Shown here in pieces: positions 36,590-45,924 of a stretch of 64,000 nt of DNA; position 1 is the first letter of the stretch, and each line of letters opens with the position of its first letter. A program made the position numbers and the translations under genes. The stretch spans positions 1,141,001 through 1,205,000 of the forward strand of contig JAMKCF010000002.1 in assembly GCA_023634235.1 (NCBI GenBank). Direction: 5' to 3'. Origin of the DNA: Pisaster brevispinus. Taxonomy: Eukaryota; Echinodermata; Asteroidea; Forcipulatida; Asteriidae. The notes under the pieces are model-generated. The model was not told the DNA's origin. It was given only the letters and a program-made list of their open reading frames with translations, and ran no database searches.

Positions 36590-36628
36590 TATAAAGCAAA
36601 CGGGGCGACGTGTTGCCAGGCTCACATT
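36590..36628 (+). promoter_or_regulatory. TATA box and initiator of the first GPCR gene
   Basis: TATAAAG at 36590-36596 is followed, 34 bp from its first base, by TCACATT (36622-36628), which fits the YYANWYY initiator with the likely start A at 36624. That would give a 5' UTR of about 60 nt before the ATG at 36684, with no intron needed. Confidence 0.5.
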
Positions 36629-36683
36629 TTTCCATCAGTCTCATCACTTAGCGTGGCTCGTAACGAGCGCCGTATTAGCGACG

Positions 36684-37784
36684 ATGTGCAACTCGACAAT
36701 CGCAGCCGTGGGCTGCGCGTATATTCTCGGAAAAAACATTTCCGAGGAAGGATTCGACGAACCCGATAGCTCGGTGGGGTCGTCGGTGAGCGATTTCGCC
36801 ACATCGGACCCCGAGGTTCTCAACCCAATAAACTTACTCCTGTGGCTGTTGTGGACCCTTATTGTTGTCGGTAATATTCTGGTTATGTCGGTAATCATAA
36901 GAGACAAGGAACTGCTGTTGAAACCTGCCAACATATTCATCTTGAACCTTGCAGCCTCCGACCTGTTGGTGGGGATTATCTCCATGACTTTTCAGAATAT
37001 CTGGCAGCTGAAGGAAGATTGGATTTTCGGGGAGCTCATGTGCAAATGCTGGACCATCGTGGACTTCTCTGCGGCTACGCAGTCCGCCTTCGCCATCGTG
37101 CTCATCAGCTTCGACCGTCTGATGCTGGTCTCGACGGGCCTGAAATACAAGCAGTACATCACCATTCCCAAAACCTGCATCCTGGTCATTGCGACGTGGG
37201 TGATTTCCCTCCTTATTAACGCCATCCCGATTTTACTCTCAGATAAACTGTTTGGCCGCTGGGTGAACTACTCAAACGAGTGCGATTTCGGTGTGTCGTA
37301 CCAACTCGGCTACCAATTGCCCATGTTTTTTCTATCTTTCATTGTGCCTATTATATTGGTGGCATTTTTCAATATAACTGTCTATAACAACATTCGGCAG
37401 AGAGCAAGACGTTTCCAAGGCAGAAGTACTTCTGACTTTAAGAAACATCGCAAGGCGGCTGTGACATTAGCCTTAATCGTGGGGGTCTTCTTGATCTGCT
37501 GGGTGCCATATTGGATTAACAAATTCACCCAAATCATTAACATAGACAATCTGGAAAACAAAGCGATATCAGATGCATTAGCGTACTTGCTGTGGTCTAA
37601 CAGCGCCATTAACCCCTTTCTGTACGCCGTGACGAATCCGCGGATTAGGTCAGGGATGCTGTACATTTTACGCAAACCGCTGCCGAAGAGGTTTTATGCG
37701 CACAACAGACGACAACGCGGAACTCTCGATTACAACCTTGGTGAGACGAACATGACAAAGATCACCCGACAAGATGGGGATTAA
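36684..37784 (+). CDS. Aminergic class A GPCR, histamine H3/H4-like, single exon (366 aa)
   Basis: Predicted plasma-membrane receptor for a small amine-like ligand, signalling through G proteins. Seven membrane segments are at about residues 50-72, 83-103, 117-150, 165-187, 208-232, 257-279 and 296-316. Key residues: N64 in TM1 (GN), D93 in TM2 (LAASD), C120 and C200 for the extracellular disulphide, D127 in TM3 (amine-binding Asp), DRL 144-146 in place of DRY, CWVPY 272-276 in TM6, NPFLY 310-314 in TM7. N3 and N18 are glycosylation sequons. H3-like strings include VLISFDR, FFNITVYNNI and LLWSNSAINP. The TM5 Glu of H3/H4 receptors is replaced by S218. The third intracellular loop is short (about 25 residues), unlike vertebrate H3 and muscarinic receptors. 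The ATG has A at -3 and follows a TATA/initiator pair. A paralogue lies 3.3 kb downstream on the same strand. Class is certain; the ligand is not. Confidence 0.95.
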   Translation: MCNSTIAAVGCAYILGKNISEEGFDEPDSSVGSSVSDFATSDPEVLNPINLLLWLLWTLIVVGNILVMSVIIRDKELLLKPANIFILNLAASDLLVGIISMTFQNIWQLKEDWIFGELMCKCWTIVDFSAATQSAFAIVLISFDRLMLVSTGLKYKQYITIPKTCILVIATWVISLLINAIPILLSDKLFGRWVNYSNECDFGVSYQLGYQLPMFFLSFIVPIILVAFFNITVYNNIRQRARRFQGRSTSDFKKHRKAAVTLALIVGVFLICWVPYWINKFTQIINIDNLENKAISDALAYLLWSNSAINPFLYAVTNPRIRSGMLYILRKPLPKRFYAHNRRQRGTLDYNLGETNMTKITRQDGD

Positions 37785-38710
37785 GGATGTGATCCTGGAG
37801 ACATTTGTATAGGCGGGGGAGTGTGTTTTGTCTTCAGGGAGAGCAAGACAGGAGGTATTCGTGGTATTACGCAAGTGTACGTGGGTTGCTATCTTCTGAT
37901 GAAGGCGGTTGGTATCTCAGCCATGAACTACTTGTTGCAATGCGTCTGCTCCACCCTCTCCGTAATGTGTATATTGTGTGTGAGAGTGTTTTGTACAGTG
38001 CAAGGTAACCGTTTTGTTTTTATCAGGAAACACCGGGGTTGACAAAATGTATGTAGTTCAATTAATTCACGCAACTTCAACTCTGTATAGGGAGTGCATG
38101 GAATTCATTAATATTACTGTCACCAAGCGTGTACGTACCAAGCGTGTTTTAAGGCTGTTACACAGCTATGTATAGCCATAAACCTTCGGTATTTATTAAT
38201 TTAATTACGTGCACACTACGAAGTCCCCCAGACATGCTTTGTTACCCACATAAATCATATTAGTATAATGCCATATTCATACATACATTAAAAAAGCTTT
38301 AAACTAATCGTCTATCTGTAATCTACCCTATGGCGTAGATAATTTGTTGGAAACTTACGTACCGAAAAAAAGTGTAAACATTTCCGTTCTTGTAATACGA
38401 AGATCCTGTCATATTAATTAATTTCAAGACTTGAGCTTACACTCCCCCACTAGTGCTTAATATCGTGGATTGGTAAAACTAAAAGAGAGAGGTTGGACAA
38501 ATCAATTTCTAATCGGTACAGAATTATTCAATATTCAAATCAAACCTATTGATGACATTTTGCAGTGCAAGAAATGGGTGCAACTCGCCTGAGAAATAAT
38601 CCCGTCAGAAATACTGCCATCTCCGAGATGAAATTCAGTAGACACCAAATTTCAGGAGACATTAAAGCTTGCAAAACAACAATTTTAACCAAAAGACGCT
38701 TCGGCTTGTC
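37785..38710. other. 3' flank of the first receptor gene
   Basis: Short frames directly after the stop (37805-38042) have no recognisable features and may lie in the 3' UTR. No other gene seen. Confidence 0.4.
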
Positions 38711-38714
38711 GTGG

Positions 38715-38720
38715 AATAAA
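38715..38720 (+). terminator. First canonical AATAAA downstream of GPCR 1
   Basis: The first canonical AATAAA I find after the stop at 37784 is about 930 bp downstream, followed by a T-rich tract (38726-38760). It may be the polyadenylation signal, or just part of the adjacent SINE; a variant signal could lie closer. Confidence 0.25.
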
Positions 38721-38725
38721 TTGAT

Positions 38726-38885
38726 TTTTTATTTTTTTATTTTTTTTTTATTTTTTTTTTGTAGGTTCGGGTCCCAACCGGTCGTGACACTCGTGTTCCC
38801 GTGCGAGGCACTTAACCATAATTGCTTTTGCCTTCGGTTTGGATAGTAAGCTATGATGCCCATTGTATAATGCCTACATTACAGA
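38726..38885 (+). mobile_element. SINE fragment after a T-rich tract
   Basis: A T-rich tract with A interruptions precedes GGTTCGGGTCCCAACCGGTC, a degraded B-box, then GTGACACTCGTGTTCCCGTG, CGAGGCACTTAACCATAATT and GCTTTTGCCTTCGG. The order is that of the SINE copies at 29862 and 30151, truncated after the first half of the body. Confidence 0.6.
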
Positions 38886-39040
38886 ACAACTAATAAAAAG
38901 AAAGGCAGAGAAAGGGATTTTTTTCCCGGTGATCCTGCCAGGAGTAGTCACTAAACGTGTTCAACAATCCAACAGTCACTTTGTAACTCCGTTCAAATTG
39001 CTTTGTAAACTTAGCTGTTTCCTGCATTAATTCCCCCTTT

Positions 39041-39384
39041 TTAAAGGCATAGTTTGCCTCTTTTGGAACAGTTCGATTGTTTCAATCCAAAGTGTAGATA
39101 TATACAATAAAACAAGCCTGTGAAAGTTTCATTTCAAAGGGTGGTAGCATTTTTGAGATATCGCCGAAAATCTGGAGCGGTTATGTCCACGCAGGAAAAA
39201 TAATTCGTAATTTGAATACACACTCTGAGAAACGTTTCGTGCATGAAACGTTTCATTGATTAAATTTTGTGTAATTGCTTCTCAAAATTGTACATTATCA
39301 TTAACGGCAGTACTTCTTATCAAGTAAAGTGTTTATGGTCATTGGTTTTTGGAGTTATTACTAAAGGTGACACTCTCCCTTTAA
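39041..39384 (+). mobile_element. TTAA-type MITE family B, intact-looking copy
   Basis: A 344-bp segment bounded by TTAA on both sides (39041-39044 and 39381-39384). The ends are TTAAAGGCATAGT and, on the other strand, TTAAAGGGAGAGTGT. The core has GAGATATCGCCGAAAATCTG, GAGCGGTTATGTCCACGCAGG and the palindrome GAAACGTTTCGTGCATGAAA (about 39231-39260). A minus-strand copy is at 33186-33582. It sits between the two receptor genes. Confidence 0.75.
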
Positions 39385-39841
39385 ATGCACACACATTAAT
39401 CTAGGCAGCGCCCTAATATATATTTCGGTAAGGTGGCGCTGAAAACTTCAGCTAATTATTTTTTTTTCTTTTAACCTTTTACTGGTGTTTTCGGGAACGT
39501 GATCACCTACAGGCTATCTTTTTTCATTTTCTATTTTCCTCTCTCTCTCTCTCTCTTTTGTTATAAAGCTTGACTTTTTTCATAGATTAAGCGCAGATTT
39601 TGACTGCAAAAACATATAATGTATGAGTGAAACTATTTTCTATTGGATTATTAATATTATTCATGACTTGTCCACTAATTGGCAGAGACCGCTGCGTTAA
39701 CGCATGGGTATAGGGTATAAACACAACTGCTTTGTAATCGCTTGCCAGTCTGAATGCGTTGATGCCAAATAAAAAGCCCTAGTAATTTACACAAACGCCC
39801 GTGCACACAGACTCACAGCCAGCTGCACAAATAACGTCAGA

Positions 39842-39885
<44 letters not shown>

Positions 39886-41070
39886 ATCACACTGTTACAA
39901 CATCAACCCCCTTTCGGAAAAGATTATGTGAATATAAAAAATGTAAACCCGGATGACATTTCATCCCGCATAATTTGGCAATTTATTACCAAGCCACGAT
40001 CTACCCTCTAAGGGATAAAGTATAGAATTTCGCACGCCGAATCCCGCCTAAAAACATGTAAATTTTCATCAGAAAAGGTGTTACAGCGTAAATATGTTGA
40101 CACGGACTGAAATGTCAAATTCATGCTATTATTGGTCCAGCGTAACTGAATCCGCTGCACATTCTTCAGAAAGGTCCTTTAAAAAAGGTGTGACCATGTA
40201 TACTAAATAGTTTGACTAGTAGGAAGGTATACAGAATTTATTCCAATTTATTGTAACCGAAGCGTTTCACATTCCCCCAGAGAGGCACTTGTGTGGTTTT
40301 TTCTCCTCGTTAAAAACAGTTCATCACAATGTGTAGATCGAGAATCCAAATTCGTTGTCTACAGCACGGGTGGTTGAAACAGGTCGTTATCTCAGTTTTT
40401 CCTGTACATCTTGCAAAAAGTCTTAGTGTCTTTTTTTTATAGCTAGGAATGTTTGCGACTCAGCTTATCGTAGTAATTTAATAACTCCCGGCCTCTGAAC
40501 GTTTGATAATGTGTCAAACTAATGGAGGGATGATTTAGTACCACCTTAATTTATATGCAAATTGAGATAAGTTTGACGAGGAACTTAAGTGTTTTTCTTG
40601 TTTTAACGTTTTGCTCACGAGGCAAAGTATATTTTTAGCTGACAATCAATTAAGTGTTAAAGTGACAACGTTCCATGGAACGTGATCTTGCATCTAGACG
40701 ACAAATCCATCGATCGGATTCAAAATATGGACAAGAGGCCATTGCAGATGAGTGTCTGAATATTGCTTACAGTGACAGTTCTGGATCTGCCAGATAATGA
40801 TCCTACCGAATCAACAATCAATGTTACGAATAAAGTTAGAACTCGCACCAATCGAAACGCCTTGCGAGTAAAATGTCACCCGTTGGTTGTCAACGGCACG
40901 TGTCTGATTGGTCAGTTCGATGGCATCACAACCTAACCCATATGTATTTTGAAACTGGATTGCAGATGCAACTTAAATTGCCAGATGTCATAAAGAAATC
41001 CAGCGACTCCAGGGTGACCTAAAACAGTCCGCCCTCTTCCGTTGATTGAGATTACGCTTGGGTTCCCACT
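39385..41070. other. Intergenic region upstream of the second receptor
   Basis: Contains (CT)n tracts at 39540-39556 and 39848-39884. Closer to the gene lie a CACGTG E-box (40897-40902) and an ATTGG inverted CCAAT box (40907-40911). No gene seen. Confidence 0.45.
39848..39884. repeat. (CT)n microsatellite
   Basis: An uninterrupted CT dinucleotide run of about 18 units. Confidence 0.95.
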
Positions 41071-41079
41071 GGACGGGGC

Positions 41080-41087
41080 TTTAAAAG
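41080..41087 (+). promoter_or_regulatory. TATA-like box of the second GPCR gene
   Basis: TTTAAAAG at 41080-41087. An initiator-like TTCATTTC lies with its A at 41117, 37 bp downstream, which would leave only about 11 nt of 5' UTR before the ATG at 41128. Either the leader is very short, transcription starts elsewhere, or translation uses a different start. Confidence 0.35.
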
Positions 41088-41127
41088 ACGAGACAGCCAA
41101 AGGCGCGTGGCATTTCATTTCCCATAA

Positions 41128-42354
41128 ATGGATGGAGAGGCAGTGAACATATGGGAAACCAGTATGGACAGTGTGCTGTCAGCGTACGATAACTCTTTAT
41201 TTATGACGGGAGAAAACGAGTCCTGGTTCGGCAGTGAGGGTGAGGACCCACCGCCCGAGGTAGAGAACTTGATCTCCGTGGTACTATGGCTCCTGTGTGC
41301 GGTGATTGTCATCGGGAATATCCTGGTCATATCTGCCTTCATCAGGGACAGGGAACTCCGTGTCAAGCCGGCCAACCTCTTTATTTTAAATTTGTCCATA
41401 TCCGACCTGATGGTCGGCCTGATCTCCATCTCGTTTTACAATATCTGGGAGCGGCACACCGGATTGTGGATATTTGGGGAGGTGGTCTGCAAGCTCTGGA
41501 CTATCGTGGACTACACGGCCACCACCCAGTCCGCTATGGCCATCGTTCTGATCAGCTTCGACCGGGTCATGCTGGTGTCGAAGGGGTTAAAGTACCGGGA
41601 GTACATCACTCTGAAGTTGACTCTATTCCTCATTGTTTCGTCTTGGATCTGGTCATTCAGTCTTAACTCGATCCCAATATTGTTCTCAGACACCGTGACT
41701 GAACCGTGGGTCGACTACGGGGCCAGCTGTGATTTCGGCATCCTCTACCAGTTTGTGTATAAGATGACTGCGATTATATTTTCCTTTGTCATCCCCTTCG
41801 TGTGTCTGGCGATTTTTAACATCATAGTGTATAATAACATTCGCGCCCGGTCCCGTGGTGTCTACAGCAGTCACTCCAACACCGCCCGGCGTAATGACGG
41901 CGGGCCAGTCCGGTGCAACAGCCAGGGGAGGGGGACCAGTGAGTACAAGAAGCACCGTAAAGCAGCCATCACCCTGGCTCTAATCGTAGGTGTATTCTTG
42001 ACATGCTGGCTGCCCTGGTCAGTGAACAAACTCGTCTTCCTCATTGCTCTCACCACACATGAGAATTTGTATGTGTCAAGTGCTTTAGCTTATTTACTGT
42101 GGTCGAACAGTGCCATCAACCCTTTCCTGTATGCCGTGACCCATCCGCGTATCCGGGCGGGCCTGATCGCCTGCTTACTCTGCTGTGTGCCGGCCAAGTT
42201 CAAGCCTAGACGAGTCCGGGGAGGGATTCAAACCACGGACTATAATCAAATGACCGGGAGGAATCGGGCCCGGTGCGGAACCGGTACTACGATAGCTGCG
42301 CCAAGTCGTGACTCCTATAACAACGAATGCAGTAAACGGGGATCTTCAGTCTGA
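41128..42354 (+). CDS. Aminergic class A GPCR, histamine H3/H4-like, single exon (408 aa)
   Basis: Paralogue of the receptor at 36684 and the same class of plasma-membrane amine receptor. Seven membrane segments are at about 51-73, 84-104, 118-151, 166-188, 209-233, 278-300 and 317-337. Key residues: N65, D94, disulphide C121/C201, amine-binding D128 followed by Y129 as in H3, DRV 145-147, CWLPW 293-297 (W where H3 and the paralogue have Tyr at 6.51), NPFLY 331-335. The H3/H4 TM5 Glu position is S219. Compared with the paralogue it has a longer third intracellular loop, with a Ser/Asn/Arg/Gly-rich insert at about 243-270, and a longer tail with Cys 349, 352 and 353 after TM7 that could be palmitoylated. 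N30 is a sequon. The chosen ATG is the first in frame, with T at -3 and G at +4. The next in-frame Met is M13. Ligand unknown. Confidence 0.95.
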   Translation: MDGEAVNIWETSMDSVLSAYDNSLFMTGENESWFGSEGEDPPPEVENLISVVLWLLCAVIVIGNILVISAFIRDRELRVKPANLFILNLSISDLMVGLISISFYNIWERHTGLWIFGEVVCKLWTIVDYTATTQSAMAIVLISFDRVMLVSKGLKYREYITLKLTLFLIVSSWIWSFSLNSIPILFSDTVTEPWVDYGASCDFGILYQFVYKMTAIIFSFVIPFVCLAIFNIIVYNNIRARSRGVYSSHSNTARRNDGGPVRCNSQGRGTSEYKKHRKAAITLALIVGVFLTCWLPWSVNKLVFLIALTTHENLYVSSALAYLLWSNSAINPFLYAVTHPRIRAGLIACLLCCVPAKFKPRRVRGGIQTTDYNQMTGRNRARCGTGTTIAAPSRDSYNNECSKRGSSV

Positions 42355-42378
42355 CGAAACATGGTCAGTTTCAGCTGG

Positions 42379-42384
42379 AATAAA
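42379..42384 (+). terminator. Polyadenylation signal of GPCR 2
   Basis: AATAAA lies 25 bp after the stop codon of the second receptor. If used, the 3' UTR would be only about 45 nt. Confidence 0.45.
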
Positions 42385-42489
42385 CGGCTTTAATTAGTAG
42401 TTACCCATTTTAATGAGCAGTTAGTATTAAAAAATATTTAGCTTAGGGTTCAATGCATGATCGTGCATCACTTTATGTACCCTCCTTGA

Positions 42490-42530
42490 TTATGGCCCAA
42501 TTTCATAAAGCAGCTAATCGCACAAAAAAG
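42490..42530 (+). mobile_element. End fragment of the GGCCCAATTT MITE
   Basis: TGGCCCAATTTCATAAAGCA followed by GCTAATCGCAC is one terminal arm of the family seen at 51046. The rest is absent. Confidence 0.5.
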
Positions 42531-43062
42531 CAAAACAACAATGATCAGTAAATACATTAAAATGCCTAGCAATGAAAATAGAACTAAGCAGATACAGTTC
42601 ATCAACCAAAATTACAAATAGTTTACATTGGTGCGACTGGTGCTCCAACAATTTCGGGCAAAGTGAGTGTCTTTTTGTTATATTAATAGTTTTAGATGAA
42701 CAGCTTCGATTGGATTGGGACCAAATTCACAAGGGATGTACATTGAAGTGTTGACATCAATCTGGCCAAATTCAAGTATGCAATTCAGGTGTCTGCAGAG
42801 CAATGGCGTGTTTTTTTATTTTGGTTCTTCATGTGAAGAAAGATGTGCTAACCGTCGGTATTACACCTCTGTTCTTCCAAAACCTAATATTATTATTTAT
42901 TCATGTATTTATTTTTCTTTTAATTTATTTAAAAAACTGTTTTTCAATGTAACATGGGTACCGTGTATGAAATTCACACTTGAAAAACTTGCAACTTTCC
43001 AAATTGATTTTCACCTTGACATAATATAAGCACATTTCCCCGAGAGATACAGGCTGAAAACG
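42531..43062. other. Non-coding, nothing recognised
   Basis: Frames up to 104 codons have no recognisable protein character. Confidence 0.4.
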
Positions 43063-43447
43063 TTAAAGGTGTAATACAGGATTGGTAGTGCTGACAAAAC
43101 TGTCCAAGACAGTGTTCGTGTCTTGTGTAGTCGACCATTATACGTGAAATAACAAACCTGTAAACAGTTTGAACTTGATTCGTTGTGTGAGTCGGTAGAA
43201 AACAGTGAAAACCATGTACACTTTTCAGCGTGTAAACACATTGTCCTGAATGTTGGTTGTATCAACCGAAATCAGCTGTTGCGTTTTATTGAGGTTTTCA
43301 AACACAGTTGATCAACTATGACTTCATTTCAGACGGAAATATTTCACACCCAAAAAATTGTTCTAGTATGAACTTCATAATCAGTAAGCTTTCAGACTAA
43401 AATTAAAGAATTGTGTTTTAGTTACCGATCCCGTATAATACCTTTAA
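43063..43447 (+). mobile_element. TTAA-type MITE family A, best-preserved copy
   Basis: A 385-bp element bounded by TTAA (43063-43066 and 43444-43447). The terminal inverted repeats TTAAAGGTGTAATACAGGAT and, on the other strand, TTAAAGGTATTATACGGGAT extend to a shared GGTA, with about 21 of 25 matches. Direct copies: 24538 (+) and 46650 (-). TTAA target use is typical of piggyBac-type transposases; the family link is inferred. Confidence 0.8.
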
Positions 43448-43935
43448 CGTTGGCACTAATGCATGGCACTATGAAAGAACTATACCAGCGGTGTTCACCT
43501 CTGGAAGACATGGTACAGCATTGGTAGCAAGTCTAGTTTCAAAACTGGTAATCCAACTGTCACATAATGCATTTAAGTTATTTGTGGGTACCAGTATTCA
43601 ACTTCGGAATGGGTTCCGCTTAAAATGTTCACAGGGTTTGAGAAGAAGGTGACGTTTTTAGTTCAAAAGGTTCTCTGGCAAAAAGGACTCCTTTTTTTTA
43701 GCCAAAACTATACAAACTTGTAGCCTTAGAAATGAGCGTACAGTTTTAGTAAAACCATCTTAGTTGTTTTTACTTTGCTTTATTATTAGTTTTTGGATTT
43801 GTTTCCTTTGCTTCAATGCGTAACTGAACACCAACATTACCCTAGTATGGCAGAGTTGCAATTGTCCTAGTTTCCCCCTTGTATTTTATAACCTGCCTAA
43901 GAAAACTGTAAATATGTAAATAAGCGAATACAATA
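43448..43935. other. Non-coding, nothing recognised
   Basis: No gene or repeat recognised. Confidence 0.4.
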
Positions 43936-43939
43936 ATCG

Positions 43940-44340
43940 CGACTGTAATAACAAACAATAATACATACTTTGTAAAGCGCCATCTATATATGACCAAAAA
44001 TAGTCCGAGGCGATGGACAGAAAGAAATTAGGAAAGATATACAATAAGTTTATATGGGATGTAATTAAGAGCACATTGAATAGAGATTTGCACACTAACA
44101 AAAACAAGTGGGTAAACACAAATAAAGAGTCGGTCATAAGTAATGCCGAAGACAATGTGTTTTGAGCGGGCTTTTGAAAATGCCCAGAGATTCTGTAGCT
44201 CGGATATTTGGTGTACACAAATTTGGAAACGGATACTGAAAGAGCACGATTGCCATTATGATGCTGTTGTTTTAGCGGCAGTTAGAACGAGTTTGTTTGT
44301 AGATCGAAGATTGCAACTTGAAGAATAGGTTGAGAGAAGT
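43940..44340. repeat. Dispersed retroelement-type relic, copy 2
   Basis: Begins with AACAAACAATAATACATACT and TTGTAAAGCGCCATCTAT, then runs collinear with 20065-20375 (CACTAACAAAAACAAGTGGG, GAGTCGGTCATAAG, AGATTCTGTAGCTCGGATAT, TAGATCGAAGATTGCAACTT). No intact frame. Confidence 0.6.
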
Positions 44341-44879
44341 TCCTGTGATGAGGAACGACGTACTTGTCAGATTAAAAACTAAATGATTGGCGTTTGACAT
44401 GAACTCCACTATTGCCGAATCATGGTTACCAACGAAACATGCATAATGAATACACCAGATCGCTCCCTCTAGGCTTGAGACACTGCAAAGGTAGAAATCT
44501 CAAGTGACGCTCAGGTACGAGAGAACTATTGATTGTTGTAAATGGTTTGTATGCATCGTTGCGGGTTTTGAAGAGAAGCGCATTCATTATTTCTTAATTC
44601 AGTCAACAGGCGTTGCAAATTAACGCCATGGAATCAGCCAGAGACAATGCTTAGATCCTTAGCTTGCATTTATGCTGATTTTAGATTTAGCTGGCGTGAC
44701 GTTGCATTCGTGACGCACCCGCAAGGTTGTGTACGGTTCGATGTGACTATCGTTCACGGGGTTGAATGTTCAAAACGGCTCTACTTTCACCCTTTTAAAG
44801 TTTCCAAAAGCACCCCCACCCTCACCCATTAGGTCTGCCACTTCTCTGTAGTTAAAAAGCAGCTTCAACCGCATATTTT

Positions 44880-45060
44880 CTCAAAGATTCATTCATTCAT
44901 TAAAGGTCTATTTAGAAGAAACAAATATTACAAATCGCAGAATCAAAGAATTACAAATTTAAGAAATTACAGTGGAATACCAACAGAGAGGTTAGCGAAA
45001 AGAAATTCACAACCAATAAAAGTAAAATTTTACAAGGAAATTAGTTGATAAATTGATAGA
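44880..45060 (-). mobile_element. Retroelement 3' tail with (ATTC)n terminus
   Basis: An ATTCATTCATTCATT run at 44889-44903 is followed by AAAGGTCTATTTAGAAG, AACAAATATTACAAA and AGAAATTACAGTGG. The layout resembles the simple-repeat-terminated tail at 18286-18405. Weak. Confidence 0.35.
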
Positions 45061-45127
45061 TTGATAGTTTACACTCCCCAAAAACAGATGATAAGTATTT
45101 TTCGGACGTTGACGTTAGTTGTGTTGT

Positions 45128-45152
45128 TTGTTGTTGTTGTTGTTGTTGTTGG
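45128..45152. repeat. (TTG)n microsatellite
   Basis: A short TTG run of about eight units. Confidence 0.9.
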
Positions 45153-45639
45153 TTTGTTTTTTAACCAAGTCCTCTCTTGCAAAATCTGATCGAAGAACAT
45201 TCTTGTCTTCAGATTAAAACCAATTCTCACCGAACTGGACGGGGGACAAGACACCTGTCTCTGATTTTAATTTGCTGAAGTACTCAATTCCAAACGTTTA
45301 GAGTTGTTAACCTATAAATCGATTATTAGTTCTCTAAAACCTCATCACCTTGTAATGGATACACAATTCGTGGCGGTGGATAGTTCAAAACCTTGAAGAG
45401 AGTAATTGTTAACTTTTAACGTCTCGTATTAATAGATCCCTAAATTAATTGTCGATTAAAAAATGTTTTGATGTTTGATATTGATTTCGAATTTGTTTTG
45501 TTTTTTCTCGATGTGCTATCTTTCTAAAGAATTGTTGAGTATATACCCGTGTGTTTAATCACTAATAGTAACTTTCTTTAATGAAAAAATATAAGTAATG
45601 AGAAAATATAATCAACCAATGGTATCGATGCGAAAAACA

Positions 45640-45900
45640 AATAGTTAGTGGCCTGATGTTTCGACCCTAGCAGAGTTTTTCTCGAAGGCTAAATGACAAC
45701 ACTAAATGACAATGACAACACAAATGAATATGTATACTGGTGTAACAGGATCAGTCAAGTGGGAAAATATAAAAAGAGAGGCCGAAAGCACACAGAAAAA
45801 GCAAAGGGGTGAAAAATAAAGGAGGAGACAAGGTGGAGTTAGAGGGTTGGGGCTGGTCAAGAGGTCGGAAACTCAAAGGACAATTGAGCAATGCGGTCAA
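45640..45900. repeat. Dispersed repeat with 'GATGTTTCGACCCTAGCAGAG' block
   Basis: GCCTGATGTTTCGACCCTAG, TTTTTCTCGAAGGCTAAATG and ATGACAACACAAATGAATAT form a block I associate with dispersed retroelement-like repeats in invertebrates. AAATGACAA and ACAACAC are duplicated within it. No frame of note. Confidence 0.4.
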
Positions 45901-45924
45901 CATGCGGCTTTGCAGTTACACTTA

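Noticed and set aside
36644..37874. Antisense and alternate-frame ORFs over the receptors (also 41115-42056)
   Set aside because: Shadows of strongly coding sequence; the receptor frames carry all the conserved motifs.
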